Assembly (NCBI GenBank): GCA_030141605.1 | Contig: JAQGDQ010000661.1 | Location: 70,001 to 116,951 of the forward strand | Source of the DNA: Tubiluchus corallicola | Taxonomy: Eukaryota > Priapulida > Priapulimorpha > Priapulimorphida > Tubiluchidae | DNA length: 46,951 bases | Reading direction: 5' to 3' | In this document: positions 23,001 through 30,769 of the stretch, in pieces | Numbering within the stretch: position 1 is the stretch's first letter | How the letters are laid out: each line of letters opens with the position of its first letter | The notes under the pieces: model-generated | What the model was told of the DNA's origin: nothing | Databases searched by the model: none | The model's input: only the letters and a program-made list of their open reading frames with translations | Position numbers and translations under genes: made by a program

Positions 23001-26000
23001 TTGAAAAAAATAATCAGAGTATTCGTAGCATACATGTTACTAATTAAGTAAAATTTTAAATTACTGTATCTTGTCGATAAGAACAAAAATACGTTTTTGG
23101 CTAGTGAGTGGCGCACCCTGGAGGGTGAGTCAGCGACATTTTACTAATTGGCACAAACATTTTAACATTCTAGTTACATAATTCTTTCCAGCTGGTACAC
23201 GAAATGCTAAGTAATATAGAAACGGAAAGTTTTTGGGGACATAATTTAACATTGCCTTTTCTTGCCCTGATTTACGTTTGGTACATGACGTCATGTAATG
23301 GCGATAACACCATTTGGCCGTTAATAAGATGATGTGGCAGCAAATACGATATTTTTTAGCCTCCAATACGACAATCAGCATCAGACAAAATGGCAACCCG
23401 GCTAAGAGTTAGCCACAGAATAATGTGACTACGTCCTCGCCGAAATCACAATGTTATAATAATTATTGCGTTCCACATTTTAAATTTAAAAAATAGTCTT
23501 TATATTACTGCACCAGGCAAGCATTGAGCAAATGGGAAAACATACGACAGTGCGATTAGACAAAAACAATTTTTATTGTGGGAATGATCACTTTGAAAAT
23601 ACTGGTGCCACATCTTATGTACACTTTATGCAACAAAGTAGATGATGTATACAAAACTTTTGCGACACCCTGTACCATACAGTGCCATAAGCCAAACTTA
23701 CCACCATGTACTCTGTTACTTTAGGTGGAACTGCGCTATATTTCTTTGATCTCCACAAAGCTTTAACCGGCCGATTCACCTCCTCTTGCCTTCTCTCCCG
23801 ATTATGTCTCTGTATTTCACGCAGCAGCCGTACGTTGTCAGCCAGATGGTTCCGAGGTTTATTTTTACCTGTACAATCATTTATATGTCTTTAGTATATA
23901 TTTAAGTAGACCTGCATAGTAGTAGTAGCAGCAGCAGTAGTAGTGAACTGAACTGAGAGGTACAGCACCTTGTTTCGAGGTTTATTTTTACCTGTACAAT
24001 CATTTATATGTCTTTAGTATTTATTTAAGTAGACCTGCATAGTAGTAGTAGTAGAAGCAGCAGTACCAGTGAACTGAACTGAGAGGTACAGCACCTTGTT
24101 TCGAGGTTTATTTTTACCTGTACAATCATTTATGTCTTTAGTATATATTTAAGTAGACCTGCATAGTAGTAGCAGCAGTAGTAGTAGTAGTGAACTGAAC
24201 TGAGAGGTACAGCACCTTGTTTCGAGGTTTATTTTTACCCGTACAATCATTTATATGTCTTTGGTATATATTTAAGTAGACCTGCATAGTAGTAATAGCA
24301 GCAGCAGTAGTAGCAAACTGAACGGAGAGGTACAGCACCTTGTTTTGAGGTTTATTTTTACCTGTACAGTCATTTATATGTCTTTGGTATATATTTAAGT
24401 AGACCTGCATAGTAGTAGTAGCAGCAGCAGTAGTAGCGAACTGAACTGAGAGGTACAGCACCTTGTTTCGAGGTTTATTTTTACCTGTACAATCATTTAT
24501 ATGTCTTTAGTATATATTTAAGTAGACCTGCATAGTAGTAGCAGCAGCAGCAGCAGTAGTGAACTGAACTGAGAGGTACAGCACCTTGTTTCGAGGTTTA
24601 TTTTTACCTGTACAATCATTTATGTCTTTAGTATTATTTAAGTAACCTGCAAGAGTAGTGAACTGAACTGAGAGGTACAGCACCTTGTTTCGAGGTTTAT
24701 TTTTACCTACAACATTTATAGTCTTTGATATATTTAATAACCTGCATAGTAGTGAACTGAACGAGAGGTACAGCACCTTGTTTCGAGGTTTATTTTTACC
24801 TGTACAATCATTTATATGTCTTTAGTATATATTTAAGTAGACCTGCATAGTAGTAGTGAACTGAACTGAGAGGTACAGCACCTTGTTTCGAGGTTTATTT
24901 TTACCTCTACAATCATTTATATGTCTTTAGTATATATTTAAGTAGACCTGCATAGTAGCAGCAGCAGCAGCAGCAGCAGCAGTAGTGAACTGAACTGAGA
25001 GGTACAGCACCTTGTTTTGAGGTTTATTTTTACCTGTACAGTCATTTATATGTCCTTGGTATATATTTAAGTAGACCAGCATAGTAGCAGTAGCAGCAGC
25101 AGTAGTAGTGTACTGAACTGAGAGGTACAGCACCTGTTTTTTGTGCAATGCATTTTGAAATGCAAGCGCTAGTGCCCGTCTGATTAGCCAATGGGGAAAT
25201 TTGAGTGGTAATAATTCTTTCACGTAGGTCAGAGCAGATTGTCCATCTACAATACAATGAGAATTGTACAAAACGGCAACCCTGGACGAGAGTTAGCCGT
25301 GGAAAAACATGCCACGTTGTGCGTTCCTCCAAAAAGTGATGTCACAACAATTATTGCATATTCATATTAACACATACTATTGAAAAATACGCTTTTATAT
25401 GACTGTGTCAAGTAAGGATGTAAACCTAGAAGCAGGGATGAGAATGACAAATTGCAAAAAACTCTGAAACAGGCCGGGGGGTTGGGGGCCACGTAGACCA
25501 CCGTGGGTGTTCAAGTGGGCAAAGCCCCCTTGCAGCTAGCAAGAAATTGCAGTTTTGTGACTTAAAATATCAATTACCTTGTTTCATGCATAATTTAAAA
25601 TACCCAACTATCAAGGATACATGATACCTAATTGACTCAAAAGCGCCTAAGTACTGGCCGCTCCTATGCAAAAGTATATAAAAACTGTCTGCAATTGACT
25701 CAAATAACTCCACACAATTGATTCTATATTTTTATACATAGAGATATACACGTGGTTACACTAATGTACGTGATGTAAACAAAGTGATGGCCCGCCAACT
25801 AGCGGTCAGTTTGTGAAATAATGTACTGGGTTCGTAAAAATTTTCTCAACGAATTTACACGATTTACAAAAATGGCACTACTGGTCTTCCAAAAACTCGG
25901 AATTCGCGAAAAATTCTCATCCCTGCCTACAAGGCCGGTTGCGCGATAAAAAATATTACCCGAGTGAAAGGACAGAATCTGAATATTTTTATTGTGGGCC

Positions 26001-26331
26001 CCAAGTGGGTCAGAAGTACCGTAACATAATGGATCCATGATGGTATTACTAGACTGCAAATGCATACATAACTCAATTAATTTTGACGTAATAGAAAAAA
26101 TGTTTTCTTGACTGAAAAATAATCACCTTTGTGAGGCACGCCAAACTGGATTCCATTTAGCTGCAGTAGAAGGTTTCCTACTACGCCATCTTTGTGCCGT
26201 AAAGCTATTCGTTTGCCTTCGCCACTGTTTCGGCTTGACGGCCGGAGGACAAGCTTCTGTTGTCCGGCCGCTTCGTCGCTGTCCAGTGAAAAGTCTTCGT
26301 CGGGGTCAGGCGGTATTGGTCCGAGTGACAT
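13200..26331 (-). CDS. ENKD1: ENKD1-like enkurin-domain protein, complete six-exon gene
   Basis: Spliced on the minus strand from 26331-26127, 23868-23702, 18612-18385, 16038-15863, 14894-14758 and 13360-13200: 1074 nt, 357 aa. All five junctions are GT-AG and keep frame. Human ENKD1 is of similar length (about 346 aa). Conserved landmarks in order: GPIPPDPD near the N-terminus, VGNLLLQLNGIQFG (about 50-63), a basic helix NVRLLREIQRHNRERR with PVKALWRSKKY (about 76-110), RPIDFIKLNALAAG (about 207-220), IPKYLVDRRKQW, DPSVPPGHKLMP, ERLETL, and the C-terminal EAIKIFSRPKVFIKLDE. The last 100 residues form the enkurin domain. Family knowledge: ENKD1 binds microtubules and acts at centrioles and basal bodies in cilium formation. 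The roles are inferred by homology. Nothing looks broken. Confidence 0.93.
13667..14031. mobile_element. hAT-type MITE, 365 bp, perfect 8-bp target duplication
   Basis: The ends are CAGGGGTGTGCAAATTG and CAATTTGCTCACCCCTG, flanked by identical GTCTAGAG copies at 13659-13666 and 14032-14039. CAGGGGTG termini and 8-bp duplications define hAT elements. Internal GCGGCCCGCGGGCC runs are subterminal repeats. It has no transposase and lies in ENKD1 intron 5. Confidence 0.95.
14225..14440 (+). repeat. empty-site paralog of the LTR-interrupted repeat
   Basis: Matches 3140-3234 joined to 3931-4070, without the LTRs. It shows the state before LTR insertion, between TTTGTTTGTTTAAA and the ATTACAACATAAAAATTAC block. 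Confidence 0.7.
14758..14894 (-). CDS. ENKD1: ENKD1 exon 5, start of enkurin domain
   Basis: 137 nt, acceptor TCTACATTTTAG, donor AAAA/GTAAGTT. I chose the upstream of two AG acceptors because only it joins in frame to exon 4 (split Tyr codon, giving IPKYLVDRRKQW); the AG 5 nt further in would shift the frame. It encodes MAEDEKRRAEMPDPSVPPGH and ERLETLNMLKK. Confidence 0.9.
15050..15255 (+). repeat. dispersed repeat C, left-part fragment
   Basis: Shares AAGCACAAGACAACCCTTC, TTGCGTCGGCAGTAACGCTG, and CCTGCGATGACCGTTAGACG with 16892 onward and 22793 onward. Only the left part of the repeat is present at this site. Confidence 0.75.
15463..15690 (+). repeat. 97-bp tandem repeat, about 2.3 units
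   Basis: Units begin CAGTGAATGGATGGGTGATA at about 15465, 15562 and 15659 and contain GTGCCAGCTG and GTCAAGCAGC blocks. They lie in ENKD1 intron 4. The GGATGGGTGA core resembles a 5S box C but without the rest of it. Confidence 0.8.
15863..16038 (-). CDS. ENKD1: ENKD1 exon 4
   Basis: 176 nt; acceptor TTTTGTTGTTTAG, donor AAAATA/GTAAGC. It encodes MNIEMKRPIDFIKLNALAAG, a block conserved in ENKD1 proteins (DFIxxNA), followed by a basic segment EQTRRRNEERLNKFQQH. The first codon happens to be ATG but follows a good acceptor in phase 0, so it is internal. Confidence 0.9.
16105..16240 (+). repeat. dispersed repeat C, right-part fragment
   Basis: Shares AGTAAAATTTTAAAT, GTCAATAAGATTAAAAATA and CACCCTGGAGGGTGAGTCAG with 17150-17250 and 23040-23140. 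With 15050-15255 it brackets ENKD1 exon 4. Confidence 0.75.
16241..16890. other. ENKD1 intron 3, no feature seen
   Basis: AT-rich intronic sequence with no exon-like or repeat signal that I can support. Confidence 0.4.
16892..17440 (+). repeat. dispersed repeat C, fuller copy
   Basis: Left and right parts are contiguous here, ending in GTGACGTCATGTAATGGCG near 17410-17426. The same order is seen at 22793-23305. It lies in ENKD1 intron 3. Confidence 0.8.
17782..18212. mobile_element. Tigger/pogo-like MITE with TA target site
   Basis: The ends are CAGTGTTCCCTCGCTGTTTC and GATAAGTGAGGGAACACTG, flanked by TA (17780-17781 and 18213-18214). CAGTGTTCCCTCG termini rich in TCGCGG motifs are typical of Tigger/pogo relatives of Tc1-mariner. 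The left end holds a short tandem of TTCGCGGTTCGTTTATCGCG units. No transposase; it lies in ENKD1 intron 3. Confidence 0.9.
18385..18612 (-). CDS. ENKD1: ENKD1 exon 3, divergent linker
   Basis: 228 nt (76 codons, phase 0 to 0); acceptor CATTATTTTTAG, donor CAGAG/GTATTT. It encodes a serine/alanine-rich basic linker (ASKGTPSGLRRCASAVELRR at the start), expected to be poorly conserved. The donor is weaker than the others (GTATTT). A 5S SINE lies just upstream of the acceptor. Confidence 0.82.
18642..19154 (-). mobile_element. 5S rRNA-derived SINE, second copy
   Basis: Inverted relative to 1876-2425 and about 90% identical to it by eye. The 5S head (about 19035-19154) lacks its first nucleotides but keeps AAGTTAAGCAAC and TACTTGCATGGGTGACC. 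Both sides carry ATCATGAATT (18632-18641 and 19155-19164), a 10-bp target-site duplication. It sits in ENKD1 intron 2, antisense to no gene and in the same orientation as ENKD1 transcription. Confidence 0.93.
19165..19675. other. ENKD1 intron 2, no feature seen
   Basis: AT-rich intronic sequence without recognisable content. Confidence 0.4.
19680..20095 (+). repeat. CT microsatellite
   Basis: About 410 bp of (CT)n, with an uninterrupted run of about 100 bp near 19895-19990 and a second near 20025-20070. The serine/leucine and arginine/glutamate frames here are artefacts. Mirror-symmetric polypyrimidine of this length can adopt triplex DNA. Confidence 0.95.
20588..21135 (+). repeat. dispersed repeat A, copy 2
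   Basis: Same orientation as 1318-1875. It continues past the site where the SINE sits in copy 1, confirming the SINE insertion there. Confidence 0.8.
21268..21405 (+). repeat. 68-bp tandem duplication
   Basis: Two units of TCTCAAGG...GCTAGACTACTTTT differ at only a few positions. They lie in ENKD1 intron 2. Confidence 0.85.
21836..22632 (-). repeat. dispersed repeat B, copy 2
   Basis: Inverted copy of 10384-11185; one lies within ENKD1 intron 2 and the other beyond the 3' end of the gene. Confidence 0.85.
22793..23310 (+). repeat. dispersed repeat C, fuller copy
   Basis: Matches 16892-17440 over its whole length, including ACCCTGGAGGGTGAGTCAG and CATGACGTCATGTAATGGCG. It lies in ENKD1 intron 2. 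Confidence 0.82.
23702..23868 (-). CDS. ENKD1: ENKD1 exon 2, basic microtubule-binding-type segment
   Basis: 167 nt; acceptor GATTGTACAG, donor ATGGTG/GTAAGT. Phase 1 on entry completes a Gly codon with the G left by exon 1. It encodes KNKPRNHLADNVRLLREIQ and PVKALWRSKKYSAVPPKVTE, the most recognisable ENKD1 block after the C-terminus. The acceptor has a poor pyrimidine tract. It and the first 15 or so exon bases are the edge unit of the adjoining minisatellite. Confidence 0.9.
23855..25135 (-). repeat. about 120-bp minisatellite derived from ENKD1 intron 1/exon 2 border, about 11 units
   Basis: Units contain, on the plus strand, CGAGGTTTATTTTTACCTGT, ATATATTTAAGTAGACCTGC, an AGT/AGC triplet run, and GAGAGGTACAGCACCTTG. 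CGAGGTTT recurs at about 23855, 23976, 24102, 24223, 24346, 24469, 24594, 24689, 24784, 24890 and 25018. Two units (near 24650 and 24720) are shortened. The first occurrence is the real exon 2 edge. Each unit has its own AGT/AGC run, up to about nine AGC near 24958-24982. Confidence 0.92.
25433..25925. mobile_element. hAT-like MITE, 493 bp, family with CAGGGATGAGAAT ends
   Basis: The ends are CAGGGATGAGAATGAC and TTCTCATCCCTG. Flanks are CCTAGAAG (25425-25432) and CCTACAAG (25926-25933), an 8-bp target duplication with one mismatch. A second copy at 42871-43337 is inverted. No coding sequence. It lies in ENKD1 intron 1. Confidence 0.9.
26127..26331 (-). CDS. ENKD1: ENKD1 exon 1, start codon
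   Basis: Met at 26331, first residues MSLGPIPPDPDEDFS; the GPIPPDP motif near the N-terminus is characteristic of ENKD1. It ends CACAAAG/GTGATT, leaving one G (phase 1). The block VGNLLLQLNGIQFG is near its end. The frame running on to 26077 reads into the intron. Confidence 0.92.
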
Positions 26332-26342
26332 AATTTTTGTGG

Positions 26343-26350
26343 TGACGTCA
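26343..26350. promoter_or_regulatory. CRE-type palindrome upstream of ENKD1
   Basis: TGACGTCA, the full CREB/ATF site, lies 12 bp upstream of the ENKD1 start codon. It is therefore in the 5' UTR or core promoter. No TATA box is evident nearby. TGACGTCA also occurs inside repeats in this window, so function is unproven. Confidence 0.4.
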
Positions 26351-26497
26351 GTCTACAGCCTCCTCTGCTCTGAGTTCACTCATCTAAGCAAGAGAAGTGT
26401 AAAAACTGAAAACTAAAGTACTAAATGCCGAGTGCCAAGCTTCTAATTTGTTTAACCAAATTAGCAACTTAAACGAAAACCGGATGATTGTTTAGAC

Positions 26498-26903
26498 CAG
26501 TGGTTCCCAACCTTTTTTGACCCATTCCCCCCCCCCCCTATGAAGGCTGCTGATTCTCGTTCCCCCCAGCCCACAAACAAAATGAAAAATGCATTTTTTT
26601 AATTCATTTTTTAAATTTCAACATTTTTTTATTCATGAATAATAATACAATCTGTGGTCACCACATTCAATGTGACTCTTGCTCCTGTTGAGAGGACACA
26701 ATTTTCTTGATGTCGGGGGTTGTAACTGAGAGCGCCCCTCTCAAATCATTGCTCATATCTAATCGGTTGCGTGTTTTCGTTTTGCTAAATCCAACTTCAC
26801 ATAGGTAAGCAGTCGGGAATGACAGTAAAATCTGCTGAGCTTGTTTCTGCAGTATGCTGGCCAAGAGCAAGAGAGAGAGAGAGAGAGAGAGAGCTTCGCT
26901 CAC
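26498..26903 (-). pseudogene. hAT transposase C-terminal remnant with terminal repeat
   Basis: Begins CAGTGGTTCCCAACC, a classic hAT terminus. On the minus strand, upstream of it, a frame (about 26667-26850) encodes LLSFPTAYLCEVGFSKTK, RNRLDMSNDLRGALS and DIKKIVSSQQEQ. This matches the end of the hAT C-terminal dimerisation region of the ZBED/GTF2IRD2-like group (FPTxYLCExGFS ... RNRLDxxxDLRxALS). The coding part further upstream is replaced by a GA repeat (26873-26892), and no partner terminus was found, so it is a truncated relic. Confidence 0.85.
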
Positions 26904-27240
26904 TGCCGTGTGTGGTCAGGCCAGTGAGTGGGCTACTCCTCCTGTGCTAGGCAGCCACGTGATCGGATCTAAACGTCTTGAGCGGGAGGGTGTGTTGACT
27001 TGGCTATGAAGGCTTTCTGTACTTTTTTCTCTGCCTTTCTACATATTTTTATTTTTTTCACCCATTTTTGCTTCTAGAAGTTTGTTCATGCTGAAATAAC
27101 TAATTTTTCATAATAACAATTAATATTGGTTATGGCATTATTATAATTAACTAAGCGCAGTTAGATTTTCGTTTCCACAGCCGTAATGTTAATAAACATT
27201 TCATTGAACTCTGCTTAGCCATAGCAAGATAATTAGGTAA

Positions 27241-27990
27241 TTATTATTATTATTATTAAAAATCTTTATTGAAAATTATACAATAAGCCCTCTATTTGCA
27301 GGGCACACAAAAGTACAAAAATGTTAAATAAGTCTTTACACTATAAATTACTTAGTAAACAAGCTGACAATTTTGCATTACGATTTACTTATTCTAAATA
27401 TATATCCAATATTTATAATCAATGTATAATCAATTTACTATAAGATCATTTTGGGTTAGTTCTTTTACAATATCTATATACAATTTAATTACATTAGTGT
27501 CTCTCTTTCTGTAAATGTTTCGAATGTCATTATTTTCTAAGGTGCGTTCGAGATTTACTCTTATATCTTGTCTAACCAATGGTAACGGACAATGAAAAAT
27601 TCAATGTTCTGGGGTTTGACTGCCCAAACTGCAAACACACAGATCTGAATCAGTTATTCCTATCCTGTATTTAAATGATTTGCAACCTCTTCCGAGTAGA
27701 AGAGCCAACGCACTTTTTTCTATAAATCTTCATATTTACTGACTGGTATATCTAATGGTGTTGTAAATACAGGAATTAACTCTCGTGGATTACCGTGGTC
27801 AACTGGTTTACATGTTGTATTTTTATACTCCATAAAACTTTGATGTATTTGTCCACTTCATTTTTATTATATTTGACGTTTGTTGTCCAAATTACCGACC
27901 GCCAACGTATCATTACGGGCAATTTCTACACCTTTTGTAATCTTTAAAAACAATTCAGCTTTTGTTATGTGATTAGCCAAAAAATGATTA
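27241..27990 (-). pseudogene. 5'-truncated LINE, 3' end of reverse-transcriptase ORF
   Basis: On the minus strand, about 27725-27435 encodes ALALLLGRGCKSFKYRIG, DSDLCVCSLGSQTPEH, then, after an in-frame TGA, IFHCPLP and a helix-rich tail. The C-x-C ... H ... C pattern with an RIG lead is the zinc-knuckle end of many non-LTR retrotransposon ORF2 proteins. Upstream (27990-27730) the frame is shifted and stopped. The 3' end is CAATAAAGATTTTTAATAAT with an AAT tail at 27241-27256, as expected for a LINE. Confidence 0.8.
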
Positions 27991-28062
27991 AAATAATTAG
28001 ATTAACAAACACAAAGGCAAAATGTGTAAGCTTAGGACATACATAGGACACAAAAAGAAAAC

Positions 28063-28794
28063 GGCACTATTACACTTTCGCACCGCCTAGCTTTTTCTAG
28101 GTTATTACTCGTTTTTAGGCTCGTAAGTCATCATTCTATTATTCTTACGTCATCAGTGAATGTTTCCGCTAATCTAATTGTAATTTAATAATATATTTAG
28201 GTATAATTACCAATAATTACGCTGTATTCACAGTTCTACACCTATACAGGGCGTATCGCCATCTTGTTTGTGTGTAGTCACGCGACGAATTTCGTACTAG
28301 TTTATGCATTATCTGGGCCTAGCTTAAAAGCACGTGACACACTTTCATCTTCACCGCATTTACGAAATAAAGAAAAAACCTTTACTTTTTTTATAATCTA
28401 ATAGTAATAATACTACAGTAATAAATCAATTTAATGATAAATAACTGTAGTCGTCTAAAATAATTTCCCGCGATACGATACAAACTCCCGTAGCTGCAAC
28501 CCTAATAATCATAAATTATGCGAAGAAACTAAAAATACAGGTTAAGGGCCACACACGTCACTGCGCGAGAGCGATTGCGCATCAGTGGTGTAAACACGGT
28601 TATTCACGTGCAGCTTTTAATGGCGGCGGTAGGTAAGTAATGCATGATTTTAATCTGGACTTATAAAGCGTAAGAAGCAATATATTATGGGAATATGGTG
28701 TATATTATGCCTGTTGGTCTGCTTTCTGGCCTGCAGGCGTGAAAACAACCAATAGGCCAGGAAAAGCTAGGCGGTGCGAAAGTGTAATAGCGCC
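28063..28794. mobile_element. MULE-like MITE with perfect 9-bp target duplication
   Basis: Inverted termini of about 34 bp (GGCACTATTACACTTTCGCA and its partner GGCGCTATTACACTTTCGCA, read inward). The flanks are AAAGAAAAC at 28054-28062 and 28795-28803. A 9-bp duplication fits Mutator-like elements. No transposase. Internally it holds CATCTTGTTTGTGTG and AATGGCGGCGGTAGGTAAGT. Confidence 0.85.
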
Positions 28795-29255
28795 AAAGAA
28801 AACGCCCTGGCGTCCTATCCGCAATAGCAACAGTATTATAAATTAGCGATGAGTACGACTCGATGTCTAAAACTCTCTCACGCTTTTATTTTAGGAAAGT
28901 GATAAAAACCTCGCAGCTCTCTTACTTACTCATTTTCAGAATTTAAACAAAAATAGTCTCCCGCAGTATGGGGAATCACCAGCGTATTTGGAATCAAAAC
29001 TCTATTCCAAAGATCATCGCACACGACCAAGTTTGTAATTGTCTGTGCTGGTATAATTATACTGTATGCAACAACCCATAGAACCCAAGACACATTCATT
29101 ACTTTCAGTCTATATTTGAGTTCTCCACATCTCCAGGCCAGAGTCTATTGACAAAATATTCATGCAGATGCTTTAGTTAACACAAAGGAGGTAATTGCAA
29201 TGGAAATCTTTCTCACAAAACTGAAAAGGAGTTCACGGTGATGTAGTTATTGTAT
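28795..29255. other. no gene recognised
   Basis: AT-rich; no exon or repeat identified. Confidence 0.35.
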
Positions 29256-29484
29256 CTACGTACAAAGTTGCAGCTTGACCAATATATGAGTAGATGTGAA
29301 TTCCTTTGTCACCTCACTATGTTGCCCTGAAGAATGCTTTAGACTCAGTGGAGGTGAATGTACTAGTTTGCATGGCCTCTGAATTTCAACCTGACTCTGT
29401 ATTTTTTCTTGAACAATGCCTTGACAAAATAAATGCCATGGTAACTCAATTTTACGTAGTGATAATTTTTTCCTAGACTTCCAT

Positions 29485-29709
29485 GTGGTTAATTTACATA
29501 GACACAACTCTACTGTATTTTTACTATACTGTCGCACAAATATCACTTCTTGTATGTTCTTCCACTCTCGAGCTATGGGTCCTTGGAATTCACTTAATAG
29601 TCAAATTGTTGAAGCACAAAATGTGGTTCAAGTTCTAAAATCATTGAGGGAGACTGTAAAAAGCCGTGTTATAGTCAACTCTCTTAGACTTTGGCACCAA
29701 GCCAGTTGA
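29485..29709 (+). pseudogene. probable LINE ORF2 C-terminal fragment
   Basis: The frame contains FFHSRAMGPWNSLNSQIVEA and VLKSLRETVKS. This resembles the FFPRTIRxWNxLPxxIVxAxxxxxFKxxL ending of many non-LTR retrotransposon reverse transcriptases. It is short, with stops upstream, so only a relic. The match rests on motif memory. Confidence 0.45.
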
Positions 29710-29782
29710 TGTGAATCTAAAACTAGCAAAACGTGGGCACTATAATGGTGTCGGTTTGTTTAAACATAATTATATCAGCCAG

Positions 29783-30206
29783 TAGGGGTGAGCATCGAAC
29801 GTTCGAGTTCAAACATTCGAATTGAATTCGAACTCTCGAATTCGATTCGAACGAGTTTTTTAGTTCGAACTCGATTTGAATCCAAAACTATAGATTCGAA
29901 TAATTCAGACTTCAATCACATATGTTCCTGATCACTAAAACGATTGAAACATCATGCATTTAGCGTAATTTAGCTGTGATTTCTGCGCACAACTTTAAAC
30001 AAATTACTAGTCGTTTTATTGCAGAACAAAATCTAGTGATATGCATGATCTTTGTAAGACTAATTTTTACTGGTGGTTCGAAAACTCGTTCGAAAAATCA
30101 ATCTCAATTCGAATTCGAAACACTGAAGTTCGGTTCGATTCGAATTCGAAAGTCACAAATTCGGTTCGATTCGAATTCGCTTTCTGGTAGAGAATGCTCA
30201 GCCCTG
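29783..30206. mobile_element. hAT-like MITE rich in TTCGAA, perfect 8-bp target duplication
   Basis: The ends are TAGGGGTGAGCATCG and GAATGCTCAGCCCTG, flanked by TCAGCCAG at 29775-29782 and 30207-30214. Both subterminal regions are packed with TTCGAA/TTCGAATTC palindromes in inverted orientation. No transposase. Confidence 0.92.
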
Positions 30207-30214
30207 TCAGCCAG

Positions 30215-30765
30215 TGCTATAAGTGAGGATTCTCACATCAAAATAAAAATCTTGAGAATTTACGTCTTCAGTTCACAATGTTTTTCTCATGTGCCAACTT
30301 GAAATTAGATAAGCCAGTATGCCGGGCTATATTATTTCAGTTCTCACGTAACTTTGATGAGAATAAAGTACATAATCAGACAAAAAATGTTCTGAATATC
30401 ACTGAATCTCTTTCAAAGAGTGGAGCAATGATATTTCCAGTCAATTAGAGATGTTTAAGTCATTTTCCAAGTTGCTAAATTAAACAGACAAAATTCTACA
30501 ATTTGACTGAACTTGCATTTAAATCTGTATGCATAAACTAATAATTATATAAATACTTTGAGACAGATGATGAGAAATAAAAATCTTTACTTATTTGCTT
30601 ACTAACTCTTACTTACGCGACCCAAAATGCGTCTGACATATGTCGCAAAGATTATAGCTATTTTCATATATTATTATAATTATGTTTTCTACCTGATAAA
30701 TCTAATAATGAGATCATCATGTGCACTGTATAGCTTATGAAGTCATTTCGAGAATTTTCAGTTCA
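30215..30765. other. no gene recognised
   Basis: AT-rich sequence between two mobile elements. Confidence 0.35.
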
Positions 30766-30769
30766 TTGG

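Noticed and set aside
24138-25332. Minus-strand frames with 40-aa repeats (GKNKPRNKVLYLSVQF)
   Set aside because: They are minisatellite units carrying the copied ENKD1 exon edge; most units have an in-frame TAA and no start or support as a separate gene.
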